From Ruficoccus sp. ZRK36 (lineage in GTDB: Bacteria > Verrucomicrobiota > Verrucomicrobiia > Opitutales > Cerasicoccaceae), in NCBI RefSeq assembly GCF_019603315.1, contig NZ_CP080649.1, positions 3,482,176 to 3,546,175 on the forward strand: a stretch of DNA of 64,000 nt. The letters run 5' to 3'. Shown here one piece after another: positions 35,290 to 44,566 of this stretch. Positions within the stretch are counted from its first letter, which is position 1; each line of letters starts with the position of its first letter. The notes under the pieces are model-generated. The model was not told where the DNA came from, did not search any database, and was given only the letters and a program-made list of their open reading frames with translations. A program made the position numbers and the translations under genes.

Positions 35290-36216
35290 ATGAAAAAGTG
35301 GATACACATGCTGGGGCTGCTCATTTTCGCCTGGCTCTTGTTCCACATCGGCATCGACCGCGTGCTGCAGGAAATCCCCCGCATGGAGGTCGGCTGGTTT
35401 CTGACCGCCATCGCCCTGACGATTCCTCTCAGCCTGCTCTTCACCTACCGCTTTCATGTCATCCTGCGCGACTGTGGCATCGGGCTGAGCTTCGGGAAGT
35501 GCTTCCGCTACTACCTGCTGGGGCAGTACTACGGCTTTATTACGCCTGGCAAGATCGGCTCTTTCTATCGCATTTACCTGATCAAGGACGGTGAGGGCGT
35601 GCCCCTCAAGCACTCCTTCTGGGCCGTCGTCACAGACCGCATCGCTGACATATTCGGGATGGGGGCGCTGGCCTGCGTGGGGTGCGTCATTATTTTCCCC
35701 TACACGCCCGTCTTTTTCTGGGTCTTCCTTGGCATGGGCCTGCTGGCCCTCTTGCTGATTTACGCTATGGTCCAGCGCAAGCGCGTGAGCAAGCTTCTGC
35801 GCTATATCGTCCCGGCAAAATTTCATCAGGACTATCTCAGCAAGGATGATTTGATCGTCCTGCCCTCCCCCTCGCGCCTGCTGGTCATCGCCGCGATTTC
35901 GCTCCTGTGCTGGGCCGGTATATTCTTTCAGGGCTGGATCGTCGTGCGCGCCTACACGACAGCCTTCCCGGCGGCAGATTATATTCTGGTAGCGCCCATC
36001 GCCTCGATTATCGGGCTGATTCCCGTGTCGGTCAGTGGCTTCGGGACTCGCGACAGCGTATACATCTATCTGCTCTCGATCTATGGCATCAGCGAAACCA
36101 TGGCACTGACGCTCTCTCTGCTGTGTTACTTCGTCAATGCGGCGATCCCGTCCATCACTGGCGGACTGTACGAGCTCTTCCTCTTCGTGAAGCAGCGGCT
36201 ACGCACTCACGCGTAG
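35290..36216 (+). CDS. Flippase-like membrane protein (LPG-synthase TM / AglD family)
   Basis: A 308-residue inner-membrane protein with about eight helices, of the family named for the transmembrane part of lysylphosphatidylglycerol synthase (TIGR00374-type). Typical parts are GQYYGFITPGKIGSFYRIYL, DRIADIFGM and IGLIPVSVSGFGTRDS. Members flip or handle polyprenyl- or phospholipid-linked sugars. As last gene of the five-gene operon it may move the finished glycolipid across the membrane (inference). ATG 35290 is used; GTG at 35287 is adjacent and in frame. Confidence 0.85.
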   Translation: MKKWIHMLGLLIFAWLLFHIGIDRVLQEIPRMEVGWFLTAIALTIPLSLLFTYRFHVILRDCGIGLSFGKCFRYYLLGQYYGFITPGKIGSFYRIYLIKDGEGVPLKHSFWAVVTDRIADIFGMGALACVGCVIIFPYTPVFFWVFLGMGLLALLLIYAMVQRKRVSKLLRYIVPAKFHQDYLSKDDLIVLPSPSRLLVIAAISLLCWAGIFFQGWIVVRAYTTAFPAADYILVAPIASIIGLIPVSVSGFGTRDSVYIYLLSIYGISETMALTLSLLCYFVNAAIPSITGGLYELFLFVKQRLRTHA

Positions 36217-36345
36217 TCGAAGGTACCTCGCGCAGCCTTGCGCAATGTACAAGCATAAGTCCCGCAGTTAATGGTCGCTGGGATGACTGAACCCGCCACC
36301 CCAGCCCAATACGAGCGGAGCGAGATACGCTAGAAAGAATGCGGG

Positions 36346-37761
36346 CTAGTGCCCGGCAGGGTTGTCCATGTAGTGCCCCTCAATGAGGGCATTGTAGGCG
36401 GCATACTTGTACAGCTCATGCAGCGTGGGCGTGTTGTAGACGCGGCTGATGATCTTCGAGAGTGTGTCTTCGTTCTGCACCAGATCCATCCCGTAGTGGA
36501 TGAGCTCGGTAGCGATCTTACCAAAGATGTGCACGCCGAGGACCTTGCGGCTTTCACGCTCGACGACGAGCTTCAGCAGCCCCTCCTTCGCGCCCATGAT
36601 CTTACCGCGCGGCATGTCGCGGTAGCGGGCACGCCCGACGCAGTAGTCGATTTTCTTCTCCTGCGCTTCGTCTTCGGTCATACCATAGACGCTGACCTCG
36701 GGGATCGTGTAAATGCCATAGGGGAACTGCTCGCTGATCTGCTCCTGATCATGGAAGCCAAACATCTGGGTGACGGCGACACGGCCCTGATCCATACTGG
36801 TCGAGGCCAGTGCGGGGAAGCCGATAACGTCCCCGGCGGCGTAAATACTCGGGACGCTGGTGCAGTACTTGTCATCCACGATAATGTTCTGACGCTTATC
36901 AAACTCGACGCCGACCTCTTCCAGGCCGAGCCCATTCACGCCACCGCTGCGACCGGCAGCGTAGAGGAACATGTCCGCCTCGATCGGCTCGCCATTGGTC
37001 AGCTTCGCGTGGACGTTGTGCGTGTGCTCGTCCGGCAGAATCGTAACGTCGTCAACACGGCTGCCAAAGACGAACTGAACACCAATGCGCTCCATGTCCG
37101 CCATCAGCTCACGGCAGATCTCACGGTCGAGGAAAGTCAGGATCTCCTCGTGGCTGTTGACGAGCTTAACCTGCGTCCCCATGACGGCAAAGATGGTGGC
37201 GTATTCACAACCAATGACACCAGCCCCTACGATGACGATGCTGCGGGGAATGCGGTTAATGGTCAGGATGGTGTCCGAGTCATGGACGAACTTACCGTCA
37301 AAGGGAATGCCCGGGGGCTGGAAAGGATAGGAGCCGGTGGCGACGAGGATAAACTCTCCCTCGAGCTCGCAGGCATCCTTACCGGTAACGGTTACCGTGT
37401 GAGGGTCCTTGATCGAGGCCGTACCGATGTACGTATCGATATTGTGGAGTTTGAAGTTGGCGGCGATCCCCTCCTCCTGCTGCTCGACGACCTGGTTCTT
37501 ACGGAAGAAGAAGTCGCGGACGTTAGCGGCGCGCTCCAGCTCTTTATCGACGCCGAAGAGTCCGCGTTCGTTGAGGCCGGAATAATAAAGGGCTGTCTCC
37601 TTCAGCGTTTTGGAAGGAAGCGTACCTGTGTTCGTACCAGCACCACCGAGATCGGCGCGCTTTTCGACCACTGCGACCTGTTTTCCGTAATAGGCGGCCT
37701 TGACGGCTGCTTTTTCCCCGGCCGGGCCGGACCCGATGATGATCAGATCATATTTTTTCAT
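36346..37761 (-). CDS. sthA: Soluble pyridine nucleotide transhydrogenase
   Basis: Flavoprotein moving hydride between NADPH and NAD+ in the cytoplasm. The 471-residue protein has the FAD motif IIIGSGPAGEKAA, GGAGTNTGTLPSKTLKE where disulfide reductases have their redox cysteine pair (absent here, as in SthA), the NAD motif IVIVGAGVIGCEYA, the DVIGFPALAS FAD contact and a dimerisation domain. The lack of CxxxxC rules out lipoamide dehydrogenase and glutathione reductase. A TAGGCGA/TCGCCTA hairpin lies in its leader (37786-37809). Confidence 0.93.
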   Translation of the reverse strand: MKKYDLIIIGSGPAGEKAAVKAAYYGKQVAVVEKRADLGGAGTNTGTLPSKTLKETALYYSGLNERGLFGVDKELERAANVRDFFFRKNQVVEQQEEGIAANFKLHNIDTYIGTASIKDPHTVTVTGKDACELEGEFILVATGSYPFQPPGIPFDGKFVHDSDTILTINRIPRSIVIVGAGVIGCEYATIFAVMGTQVKLVNSHEEILTFLDREICRELMADMERIGVQFVFGSRVDDVTILPDEHTHNVHAKLTNGEPIEADMFLYAAGRSGGVNGLGLEEVGVEFDKRQNIIVDDKYCTSVPSIYAAGDVIGFPALASTSMDQGRVAVTQMFGFHDQEQISEQFPYGIYTIPEVSVYGMTEDEAQEKKIDYCVGRARYRDMPRGKIMGAKEGLLKLVVERESRKVLGVHIFGKIATELIHYGMDLVQNEDTLSKIISRVYNTPTLHELYKYAAYNALIEGHYMDNPAGH

Positions 37762-37902
37762 GCGAGAGAAGCGAGAGGTGAAGATTAGGCGAATGTGAAG
37801 ACTCGCCTAGCATTGTCCCATCTTCGAGCCGCTGGCAACCCTTAAGGGCATTTCGCTTTACATGCTACGGCCCATCCCGAAAAGGGGCCTCCCCAAACAG
37901 GG

Positions 37903-38097
37903 CTACTCACGGGAAAAGACTAAATGGATCTGTGACGCCAACGGGCGCGGTCGATTCGTAAAGCACTGGTCGATCTCATGGCTGAGATTAGCGTGCAACT
38001 CATGGAGATCGGCACCTCCGGCACGGATGCCTTCGGTCAGGCAAACCGCCTCGTAGCCACCGCACTCCTGCGCCACGACTTCAAAAAACAATCCCAT
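37903..38097 (-). CDS. Small HicB-like (DUF1902-type) protein, orphan
   Basis: A 64-residue protein with the partial RNase-H-like fold of HicB antitoxins: FFEVVAQECGGYEAVCLTEGI, a GADLHELHANL helix and a terminal IHLVFSRE strand. This pattern matches small HicB relatives that normally sit beside a HicA toxin gene. Here only ~141 bp separate its stop from sthA and I find no HicA-like frame on either side. GGGGAC just before the ATG is a fair ribosome site. It may be a leftover antitoxin or a protein with another role. Confidence 0.6.
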   Translation of the reverse strand: MGLFFEVVAQECGGYEAVCLTEGIRAGGADLHELHANLSHEIDQCFTNRPRPLASQIHLVFSRE

Positions 38098-38237
38098 GTC
38101 CCCTAACAGTCCAAGTCTTTAGATGCTAACAGAGGGGGCCGAGCACCACCCCTGTAAAAGCTTATGACTATGACATATTATCGCAGGTTTGACGAGACAA
38201 AACCCGAGAAGCCGCGAACGTCGTTAATGGCATATTT

Positions 38238-39017
38238 ATGCACATTTTCACAAAAGGAGATTGGCAGGCAGAGCGTAAGCCTATAGCTGTTAAAAACTTG
38301 CCGATGAGCACGACCCCCTCAAAGACCAAGCCGACCTACGTGACGCTCTTTCGCTGGCTACTGGGCATTTCCCTGGCTTTGGTCGTCATCCTGGCTGGAG
38401 ACGAGTTGGCCCCTCATCTCCCACAGGCCGAGGAGTGGATCGTCAGCCAGGGGTGGCTGGCCCCTGTCTATTATATCCTGCTCATGAGTATGCTCACGCT
38501 GGTATGTGTACCGCTGGACTTACTGTTAATTGCCGCCGGCATGATGTTCCCGCTCGGCAGTGGCTACCTCTATGTAGTGGTAGGCCTCTACACCAGCCAG
38601 AGCCTTATCTTTTGGGTATCACGACTTCTGGTACACCAGCGCGTGCAGCGATGGATCGAGCGTCGGCCAAAGATGAACGCAATCAGCCGTGCCATCGAGC
38701 ACGATGGCATTAAGCTCCTGCTGCTTCTACGACTGGCGCCGATCCCGGCCTCCCCGATCAGCTACCTGATGGGGGCCAGCAGGATGAAGTTCTGGCGTTT
38801 TTGCGTGGCAAACCTCGGGCTGCTTCCAGTGGCCTTCGTCTCCCAGTATGTCGGATACGCAGCTATCCACGCCACCCGCGACACAGCCCCCAAACACTCA
38901 ACCCTAACGATCCAGGACCTTACGCTCTACGGCGGCCTGGCTGTCGCGATTATCATCGTCGGCTTTATCGGGCACATTGCCCACAAAGCCCTTAAAGAGA
39001 TTGAAGCCAACGCTTAA
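38238..39017 (+). CDS. TVP38/TMEM64 (VTT-domain) membrane protein
   Basis: Integral membrane protein of 259 residues (237 if the ATG at 38304 is used; neither start has a strong ribosome site). It has TM1 at ~43-62 and the VTT/DedA-type core: VPLDLLLIAAGMMFPLGSGYLYV, a reentrant loop, LLLLRLAPIPASPISYLMGAS, and a last helix VAIIIVGFIGHIAH. DedA-superfamily members act in membrane homeostasis, some as undecaprenyl-phosphate or phospholipid transporters. It lies 38 bp before the solute-binding lipoprotein gene. Confidence 0.85.
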   Translation: MHIFTKGDWQAERKPIAVKNLPMSTTPSKTKPTYVTLFRWLLGISLALVVILAGDELAPHLPQAEEWIVSQGWLAPVYYILLMSMLTLVCVPLDLLLIAAGMMFPLGSGYLYVVVGLYTSQSLIFWVSRLLVHQRVQRWIERRPKMNAISRAIEHDGIKLLLLLRLAPIPASPISYLMGASRMKFWRFCVANLGLLPVAFVSQYVGYAAIHATRDTAPKHSTLTIQDLTLYGGLAVAIIIVGFIGHIAHKALKEIEANA

Positions 39018-39055
39018 TTAGTATTCATTTCGAATAGCCTCGATAATTCCACCTT

Positions 39056-40048
39056 ATGGGATTCCCCTTTCATCCCCGACTTCGCCCCCTAACGATCTTA
39101 ACGGTCATTGGGCTGGTGGTGGTTTTGCTGTCGAGCTGCTCGCGCCCGTCTCCACCCTTGATCAAGCTCGGCATCACCCGTTGGCCGGGAGGGGCATTTC
39201 TGTTTCTGGCACAGGAGAAGAAATACTTCGAAGAGGAGGGCGTGCGGGTGCAGCTGGTGGAGTTCGTCTCCACCCCTGACGCCATCGACGCCTACAAAGC
39301 CGGTGAGATCGACGGTATGACCTGCTCGACACTGGACATGGTCAAGGCCGCCGAAGAGTCCCGGCGCATCCCGCAGGCTTTTATCGTCTCCGACTCTTCC
39401 AACGGCGGCGACGTCATCATGGCGCGTGACGACATCCACCGACCGGAAGAACTCTCAGGCGCTCGCATCGGCTGCGAGAACTCCCACCTGTGCAAGTACC
39501 TGCTACAGTCGGCCCTGGATGATGCCAAGCTGTCCGAGGAGCAGATCGATATCCACCACATCACCCAGCTAGCGATGGAGGATGCCTTTCGCCAGGGGGA
39601 AGTCGATGCGCTGGTCACGCGTCCGCCTGTCTCGATCCGTCTTGAGCGGGAGCCTGGGGTGCATGCGATTTACTCCAGCTCAGAGCTTCCGACAGATATC
39701 CTCAACGTCATCGTAGCCGATAAGACCTTGATCGACCAGCAGCCAGAGGCGATACGCTCCGTGATCCGGGCCTGGGAGCGCGCGTATAAGTTTTACACGA
39801 AGAACCCTGACCTGGCTCAGCGAATGATGGGCCAACGCATCGGACTGAGGCCCGATGAATTTGCACGCTCATTGGAGAAAATCCGGCTTGTTTCGCCTGA
39901 GGAAAAGGAGCATTATTTCGGAGAAGACCAGGGCCTGCTCGTGAGCACCGAAGATACCCACCGCAAACTTTGCGACATGGGCATCAGTGATCGTGAGTCA
40001 GCCGTAGAGAAACTTATCGCACCGGCAGCCCTCACCACCCAGCCATGA
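39056..40048 (+). CDS. Solute-binding lipoprotein (NMT1/SsuA-like)
   Basis: Periplasmic ligand-binding protein of 330 residues with a lipobox, LSSC, and lipidated Cys28. The fold is the NMT1/ThiY/SsuA type: KLGITRWPGGAFLFLAQEKKYF, STPDAIDAYKAGEIDGM and DALVTRPPVSIRLE. Such proteins bind sulfonates, nitrate, bicarbonate or thiamine precursors. No ABC ATPase or permease gene is near. Instead its TGA overlaps the ATG of a hybrid histidine kinase (ATGA), so it is most likely a sensory ligand-binding protein rather than a transporter part (inference). Confidence 0.88.
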   Translation: MGFPFHPRLRPLTILTVIGLVVVLLSSCSRPSPPLIKLGITRWPGGAFLFLAQEKKYFEEEGVRVQLVEFVSTPDAIDAYKAGEIDGMTCSTLDMVKAAEESRRIPQAFIVSDSSNGGDVIMARDDIHRPEELSGARIGCENSHLCKYLLQSALDDAKLSEEQIDIHHITQLAMEDAFRQGEVDALVTRPPVSIRLEREPGVHAIYSSSELPTDILNVIVADKTLIDQQPEAIRSVIRAWERAYKFYTKNPDLAQRMMGQRIGLRPDEFARSLEKIRLVSPEEKEHYFGEDQGLLVSTEDTHRKLCDMGISDRESAVEKLIAPAALTTQP

Positions 40049-43000
40049 GACCTCCCCAATCTGCGCGCCGCGGCCTGACTCTGTGGCTCAAACTGCTGAT
40101 CCCTCTCGTATTGATCGGAGCAGTTGGCGGGATTGTAGGGATCGCCTGGAACAAGCTGTTTATCCGTGAGCACATGGAGGAATCCACCGCCCACCAGGCC
40201 TCTGTGGTTGCTACGGCCATCCGGCAAACCTTTTACCTGAACACCGATGAAACCGAGCGCATCCGGACCGTCACCCGGTTCGCCGCTGAGGATGGTGTTG
40301 ACCGTATTGTGGTCGTCGCAGGCCGACCCGCGATGATCGTCGCCGCCTCCGAGCTGTCGTTGATCGGCAAGCCGCTGAGCTCTCTCAATCCGGCCACCGT
40401 CAATATGCTCGGCAAGACCTTTGACACAGGGATCGCCCAACAAAGGCTGGTTGAAAATAAAACCCCCTGGAGCTTTACGGAGGCTTTTTCTACCCTACTG
40501 CCCGGCAGCGCCCAATCCGTGCCAGCTGCCGTCCTCGTGGACATTGACTCGGAGAGCTACCAGTCAAAGCTCGTCGGACTGGGTAACAAGATGATCCTGC
40601 TCTGGTACGGGGCGATGGGGCTTGTCGTTTTGCTCACCTTTATCGCAGTGGACCTGATTGTCCTGCGCCCGACCAAGCTGATCACGAAGGCCATCGACCA
40701 GCAGGCCGACGGTGACACTGACGCCAAAGCACCGGTCGTGGCCGATGACGAAATCGGCGACATGGCCCGCCGCCTCAACCACATGCTGGAGAGCCTCTAT
40801 GAGGCCCAGCGGCTGACGCGACGCCTTTCCATGGTAGCAGCCCGCACCACGAACGGCTGCGTCATCACCGATGTGCAGGGGCGCCTGGAGTGGATCAACG
40901 AAGGGTTTACGCGCATCACGGGCTACACCTTTGCTGAATGCCGGGGCAAGAAGCCGGGCGATTTCCTCCAGGGAGAAGACACCGACCAGAAGAGCATCGA
41001 GATCATGCGGGAAGGTGTCCAAAACCAGAAAGGCTTTAACGTAGAAGTCCTCAACTACCGCAAGGACGGCAGCCCCTACTGGGTCAGCATTGAGACCCAG
41101 CCCATCCATGACGACAAGGGGCGCCTCTCGGGCTTCATGGCGATCGAGGCGGACATCACCGAGCGCGTCGAAGCTGACAAGGCGATCAAGGAAAGCCAGG
41201 AGCGCTGGGACCTCGCGCTGGAAGGAAGCCGCGACGGTGTCTGGGACTGGAACCTGTTGACCAACGAGGTGTTCTTCTCGGCGAACTGGGCGCACATGTT
41301 TGGCTTTGAGCGTGATGACATTTCCAACCGCTTCGATGAGCTGACCAGCCGCATCCATCCCGAGGACCTCTCCCGGGTCATGAATGAAGTGCGCCGCCAC
41401 TTCGCCCGCGAAACACAGATCTACGAGTGCACCTACCGGATGATCCGCCGGGACAAGTCCGTCTGCTGGGTTCTTGACCGGGGCAAGGCAGTCTTTGACG
41501 AAAACGATCGCCCCTACCGCATGATCGGCACCCATACCGACATCACGCAGCAGATGGGCCGTGAGGAGGAGCTACGCAAAGCCAAGAACAAGGCCGAGGA
41601 GCTTAACGCCAAGCTCAAGGAGGTCGTAAAAACGGCCTGGGATTCAACCCTGGAAGCGAAACGCGCCAACCAGGCCAAGAGCGCATTTCTGGCCACGATG
41701 AGCCATGAAATCCGCACCCCGATGAACGGTGTGATCGGCATGACCGGTCTGCTGCTGGACACTGGCCTGAGTAGCGAGCAGCTCGACTACGTCCGGACGA
41801 TCCAGAGCAGTGGTGAAGCCCTGATGACGATCATCAATGACATCCTTGACTACTCCAAGATCGAGGCTGGAAAAATCGAGCTGGAGAAGCTCCCCTTCGC
41901 CGTCGCGGACTGCATTTCCGAGACCCTTAACCTGCTTGCCCCGAAGGCTGACGAAAAAGGTCTGGAGCTGACTTACTCCATCTCCGAGAACGTCCCCCGC
42001 ACGCTGATTGGTGATGCCAACCGCCTCAAACAGGTGCTGGTCAATCTGGTCGGCAACGCGGTCAAGTTCACGGAGCGCGGGCAAGTGGTCGTCTCAGTCC
42101 AGACCGAGCACCTGGGCAACCACCTGCACCAGCTCACCTTTATCATTCGGGATACCGGCATCGGCATTCCGGAGGACCGGATGGACCGCCTCTTCGACTC
42201 GTTCTCGCAGGTCGATGCCTCCACCAGCCGCCGCTACGGTGGCAGTGGCCTGGGCCTGGCGATTTCGAAGCGCCTCGTCCGCCTCATGAGTGGCGACATC
42301 TCCGTCGTCAGCGAGGAGGGCCATGGCTCGACGTTTACCTTTTACGTGCAGTTCCCTGCAGAGCCCCAGCAGGGCAGAATCCGCGCCAGTGGCACCCCCA
42401 GCCCGGTGGCCGGTAAATACGCGCTCGTCATCGTGGCCGATCAGGGCGAACGTAACATGCTCATGCGCGAACTGCGCGCCTGGGGCATGAAGGCCTTTGC
42501 CGTCGATTCCTCTCAGGCAGCCACCAATCTGCTGGAGAACCGCCAGGCGGTGGATATCGTCATCCTGGACTCGGAGATTTCGAATCAGCACAGCCCGGAC
42601 TTAGCCAAAGAGCTTAGAGCCCTGCCGGGGCGGCAGGATCTGCCCATGATCCTATGCTGCGCGACCGCCTGCAATGCCTGCGCGGATGTCTTTGATGCGA
42701 TTCTGAGCAAGCCGGTGAACACCAGTCTGCTGCGCAAGCATGTCGAGCGGACCCTCCGGAAGGATTTACCAGAACCCGCCGAAAAGGAATCCCCTCCAGT
42801 CCCTTCTCCCGACAATGATGACCGTGAGCTGGCAAAAAAGTACCCGCTAAGCATCCTTTTGGCAGAGGACAATCTGGTAAACCAGAAGGTTGCCAGCCTG
42901 ATCCTGAACCGGTTCGGGTATACCGCCGACATCGCCAACAATGGGGGCGAGGCCGTAGCGGCCATGTCCGATGTCCCCTATGATGTTATCCTGATGGATG

Positions 43001-43224
43001 TGCAGATGCCCGAGGTAGATGGCTACGAGGCCACCCGCCGCATCCGCAAGCTCCAGGGCGAGCACCGCCCCTACATCATCGCACTGACTGCCGGCGCCAT
43101 GCAAGGGGACCGGGAAGCAGCCCTCGAGGCCGGGATGGACGACTACCTGAGCAAGCCCGTAAAGCAGAAACAGCTGCTGGAAGCCCTCTCGCGCGCCTAC
43201 GCCGCCACCCAAGCTGAACGCTAA
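40045..43224 (+). CDS. Hybrid sensor histidine kinase with two receiver domains
   Basis: A 1059-residue inner-membrane kinase. Order: TM1 ~13-35, periplasmic domain ~36-180, TM2 ~182-208, HAMP to ~255, PAS-PAC ~262-390, PAS ~395-505, coiled coil, HisKA with His554 in MSHEIRTPMNG, HATPase ~660-775 (NLVGNAVKFTERG, DTGIGIPE, GGSGLGLAIS), a degenerate receiver ~790-915 that keeps Asp842 but lacks the acidic pair, and an intact receiver ~930-1055 with Asp985 in ILMDVQMPEVDG. No Hpt domain. Translationally coupled (4-bp overlap) to the solute-binding lipoprotein, its probable ligand sensor. Confidence 0.93.
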   Translation: MRPPQSARRGLTLWLKLLIPLVLIGAVGGIVGIAWNKLFIREHMEESTAHQASVVATAIRQTFYLNTDETERIRTVTRFAAEDGVDRIVVVAGRPAMIVAASELSLIGKPLSSLNPATVNMLGKTFDTGIAQQRLVENKTPWSFTEAFSTLLPGSAQSVPAAVLVDIDSESYQSKLVGLGNKMILLWYGAMGLVVLLTFIAVDLIVLRPTKLITKAIDQQADGDTDAKAPVVADDEIGDMARRLNHMLESLYEAQRLTRRLSMVAARTTNGCVITDVQGRLEWINEGFTRITGYTFAECRGKKPGDFLQGEDTDQKSIEIMREGVQNQKGFNVEVLNYRKDGSPYWVSIETQPIHDDKGRLSGFMAIEADITERVEADKAIKESQERWDLALEGSRDGVWDWNLLTNEVFFSANWAHMFGFERDDISNRFDELTSRIHPEDLSRVMNEVRRHFARETQIYECTYRMIRRDKSVCWVLDRGKAVFDENDRPYRMIGTHTDITQQMGREEELRKAKNKAEELNAKLKEVVKTAWDSTLEAKRANQAKSAFLATMSHEIRTPMNGVIGMTGLLLDTGLSSEQLDYVRTIQSSGEALMTIINDILDYSKIEAGKIELEKLPFAVADCISETLNLLAPKADEKGLELTYSISENVPRTLIGDANRLKQVLVNLVGNAVKFTERGQVVVSVQTEHLGNHLHQLTFIIRDTGIGIPEDRMDRLFDSFSQVDASTSRRYGGSGLGLAISKRLVRLMSGDISVVSEEGHGSTFTFYVQFPAEPQQGRIRASGTPSPVAGKYALVIVADQGERNMLMRELRAWGMKAFAVDSSQAATNLLENRQAVDIVILDSEISNQHSPDLAKELRALPGRQDLPMILCCATACNACADVFDAILSKPVNTSLLRKHVERTLRKDLPEPAEKESPPVPSPDNDDRELAKKYPLSILLAEDNLVNQKVASLILNRFGYTADIANNGGEAVAAMSDVPYDVILMDVQMPEVDGYEATRRIRKLQGEHRPYIIALTAGAMQGDREAALEAGMDDYLSKPVKQKQLLEALSRAYAATQAER

Positions 43225-43250
43225 GGGGAAGGTGGGCTATCAGCAGGCGT

Positions 43251-43275
43251 CGAGTCTTCTATAAGACAAGACTCG
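43251..43275 (+). terminator. Weak terminator-like hairpin after the hybrid kinase
   Basis: CGAGTCTT/AAGACTCG, 8 bp with a 9-nt loop, 26 bp after the kinase stop. It is followed by AAACAAATTTT rather than a clean T-run. AAGAC also occurs in the loop, so a second register is possible. Confidence 0.35.
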
Positions 43276-43335
43276 AAACAAATTTTACGGTGCTTACGGG
43301 TTGCGCCGTGTCGGAGCATCGCCCAAGCTTCCGGC

Positions 43336-44328
43336 ATGAAAGTACTCGTTGTGGGGGGAGCCGGTTACATTGGCAGCCACTGCGTGCGACAACTCGTCGC
43401 CGCGGGGCATGAGCCGGTTGTTTTGGACAATCTGGTATTCGGGCACCGTGGTGCGGTCGCCGAAGACATTCCGTTTTACACGGATAACCTGGGCGACAAA
43501 GAAGCCGTTCGCGCCATCCTGAAAAAGGAAGGCATCGAGCTGGTCATGCACTTTGCGGCCTACGCCTTTGTCGGCGAGTCCGTGGACAAGCCCCTCAAGT
43601 ACTACGACAACAACCTCGTCGCCACCCTGCGCCTCCTCGAAACCATGCTGGAGGAAGACGTGAAGAAGTTCGTCTTCTCATCGACCTGCGCCACCTACGG
43701 TGTGCCCGCCGGGCTGCCCATCGTCGAGGATATGCCGCAGGCTCCGATCAACCCCTACGGCCAGACCAAGCTCGACGTCGAGAACGCCCTCAAGGCCCTC
43801 GCCCACGCTCACGGGCTGAGCTTCGCGGCCTTCCGCTACTTCAACGCAGCCGGCGCTGCCACCGATGGCACCATCGGTGAAGACCACCACCCGGAGACGC
43901 ACCTGATCCCGCTCGTCATCGACGCAGCCATGGGCAAGCGCGACAATATCAAGATTTTCGGGACCGACTACGATACGCCCGACGGCACCTGTCTGCGCGA
44001 CTATGTCCACGTGGACGACCTTTCCCGCGCCCACATCGCCGTCTTTGAGAAGCTCGCCACGCCCGGCACCGGCTGCTTCTACAACCTCGGTACCGGCACC
44101 CCCTACAGCGTGCGCCAGGTCATCGATGCGGTGGAGAAGGTATCCGGTAAAAAGGTCACGGTGGTCGAAGACGTCCGCCGCCCCGGCGACCCGCCCGCGC
44201 TCTATGCCGACTCTTCCAAGGCCAAGAACGAACTGGGCTGGAAGGTGCAGTTTGACAGCGTGGAAAAGATCGTCGAAACGGCGTGGGCCTGGCACTCCAC
44301 CCACCCCAACGGCTACGGCGACAAGTAA
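43336..44328 (+). CDS. galE: UDP-glucose 4-epimerase
   Basis: Interconverts UDP-glucose and UDP-galactose, feeding galactose use and surface polysaccharide synthesis. The 330-residue protein is the normal length, with VVGGAGYIGSHC, FSSTCATYG, the catalytic YGQTK (Tyr near 142), FRYFNAAGA and a C-terminal LRDYVHVDDL motif. It stands alone with its own terminator at 44367. The product may supply the exopolysaccharide locus at 52-59 kb. Confidence 0.95.
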   Translation: MKVLVVGGAGYIGSHCVRQLVAAGHEPVVLDNLVFGHRGAVAEDIPFYTDNLGDKEAVRAILKKEGIELVMHFAAYAFVGESVDKPLKYYDNNLVATLRLLETMLEEDVKKFVFSSTCATYGVPAGLPIVEDMPQAPINPYGQTKLDVENALKALAHAHGLSFAAFRYFNAAGAATDGTIGEDHHPETHLIPLVIDAAMGKRDNIKIFGTDYDTPDGTCLRDYVHVDDLSRAHIAVFEKLATPGTGCFYNLGTGTPYSVRQVIDAVEKVSGKKVTVVEDVRRPGDPPALYADSSKAKNELGWKVQFDSVEKIVETAWAWHSTHPNGYGDK

Positions 44329-44366
44329 CCCGTACCGGCGCAAACGCGCGCGTAATTTTCTTTCAG

Positions 44367-44397
44367 AAGGCAGGGCCACCGTGGTCCTGCCTTTTTT
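44367..44397 (+). terminator. Rho-independent terminator of galE
   Basis: A 13-bp stem (44367-44379 with 44381-44393, one G-T pair) formed around CCACCGTGG, with AAGGCAGG and CCTGCCTT at its base, running into TTTTTT. It lies 38 bp after the galE stop. Confidence 0.85.
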
Positions 44398-44566
44398 ATG
44401 CCAGTATGGGTAACGACGCCTAGACTGGGAGTCTTCGGCTTGCGAAGATGAACTTTTTCCTCTCGGGCATGTCCATGCAGGCAGACATACCATACCGCTG
44501 TCAGGAAAGGCCGGCTCTCACGACTAAATCGGCCAACAAGATTAACTCACACCAAATTCAATCCCT

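Noticed and set aside
36349-37788. 479-codon plus-strand frame opposite sthA
   Set aside because: sthA matches its family along its whole length; the antisense frame has mirror composition and no motif.
37862-38056. 64-codon plus-strand frame downstream of sthA
   Set aside because: It is antisense to the HicB-like gene, which has a better ribosome site and a recognisable fold pattern.
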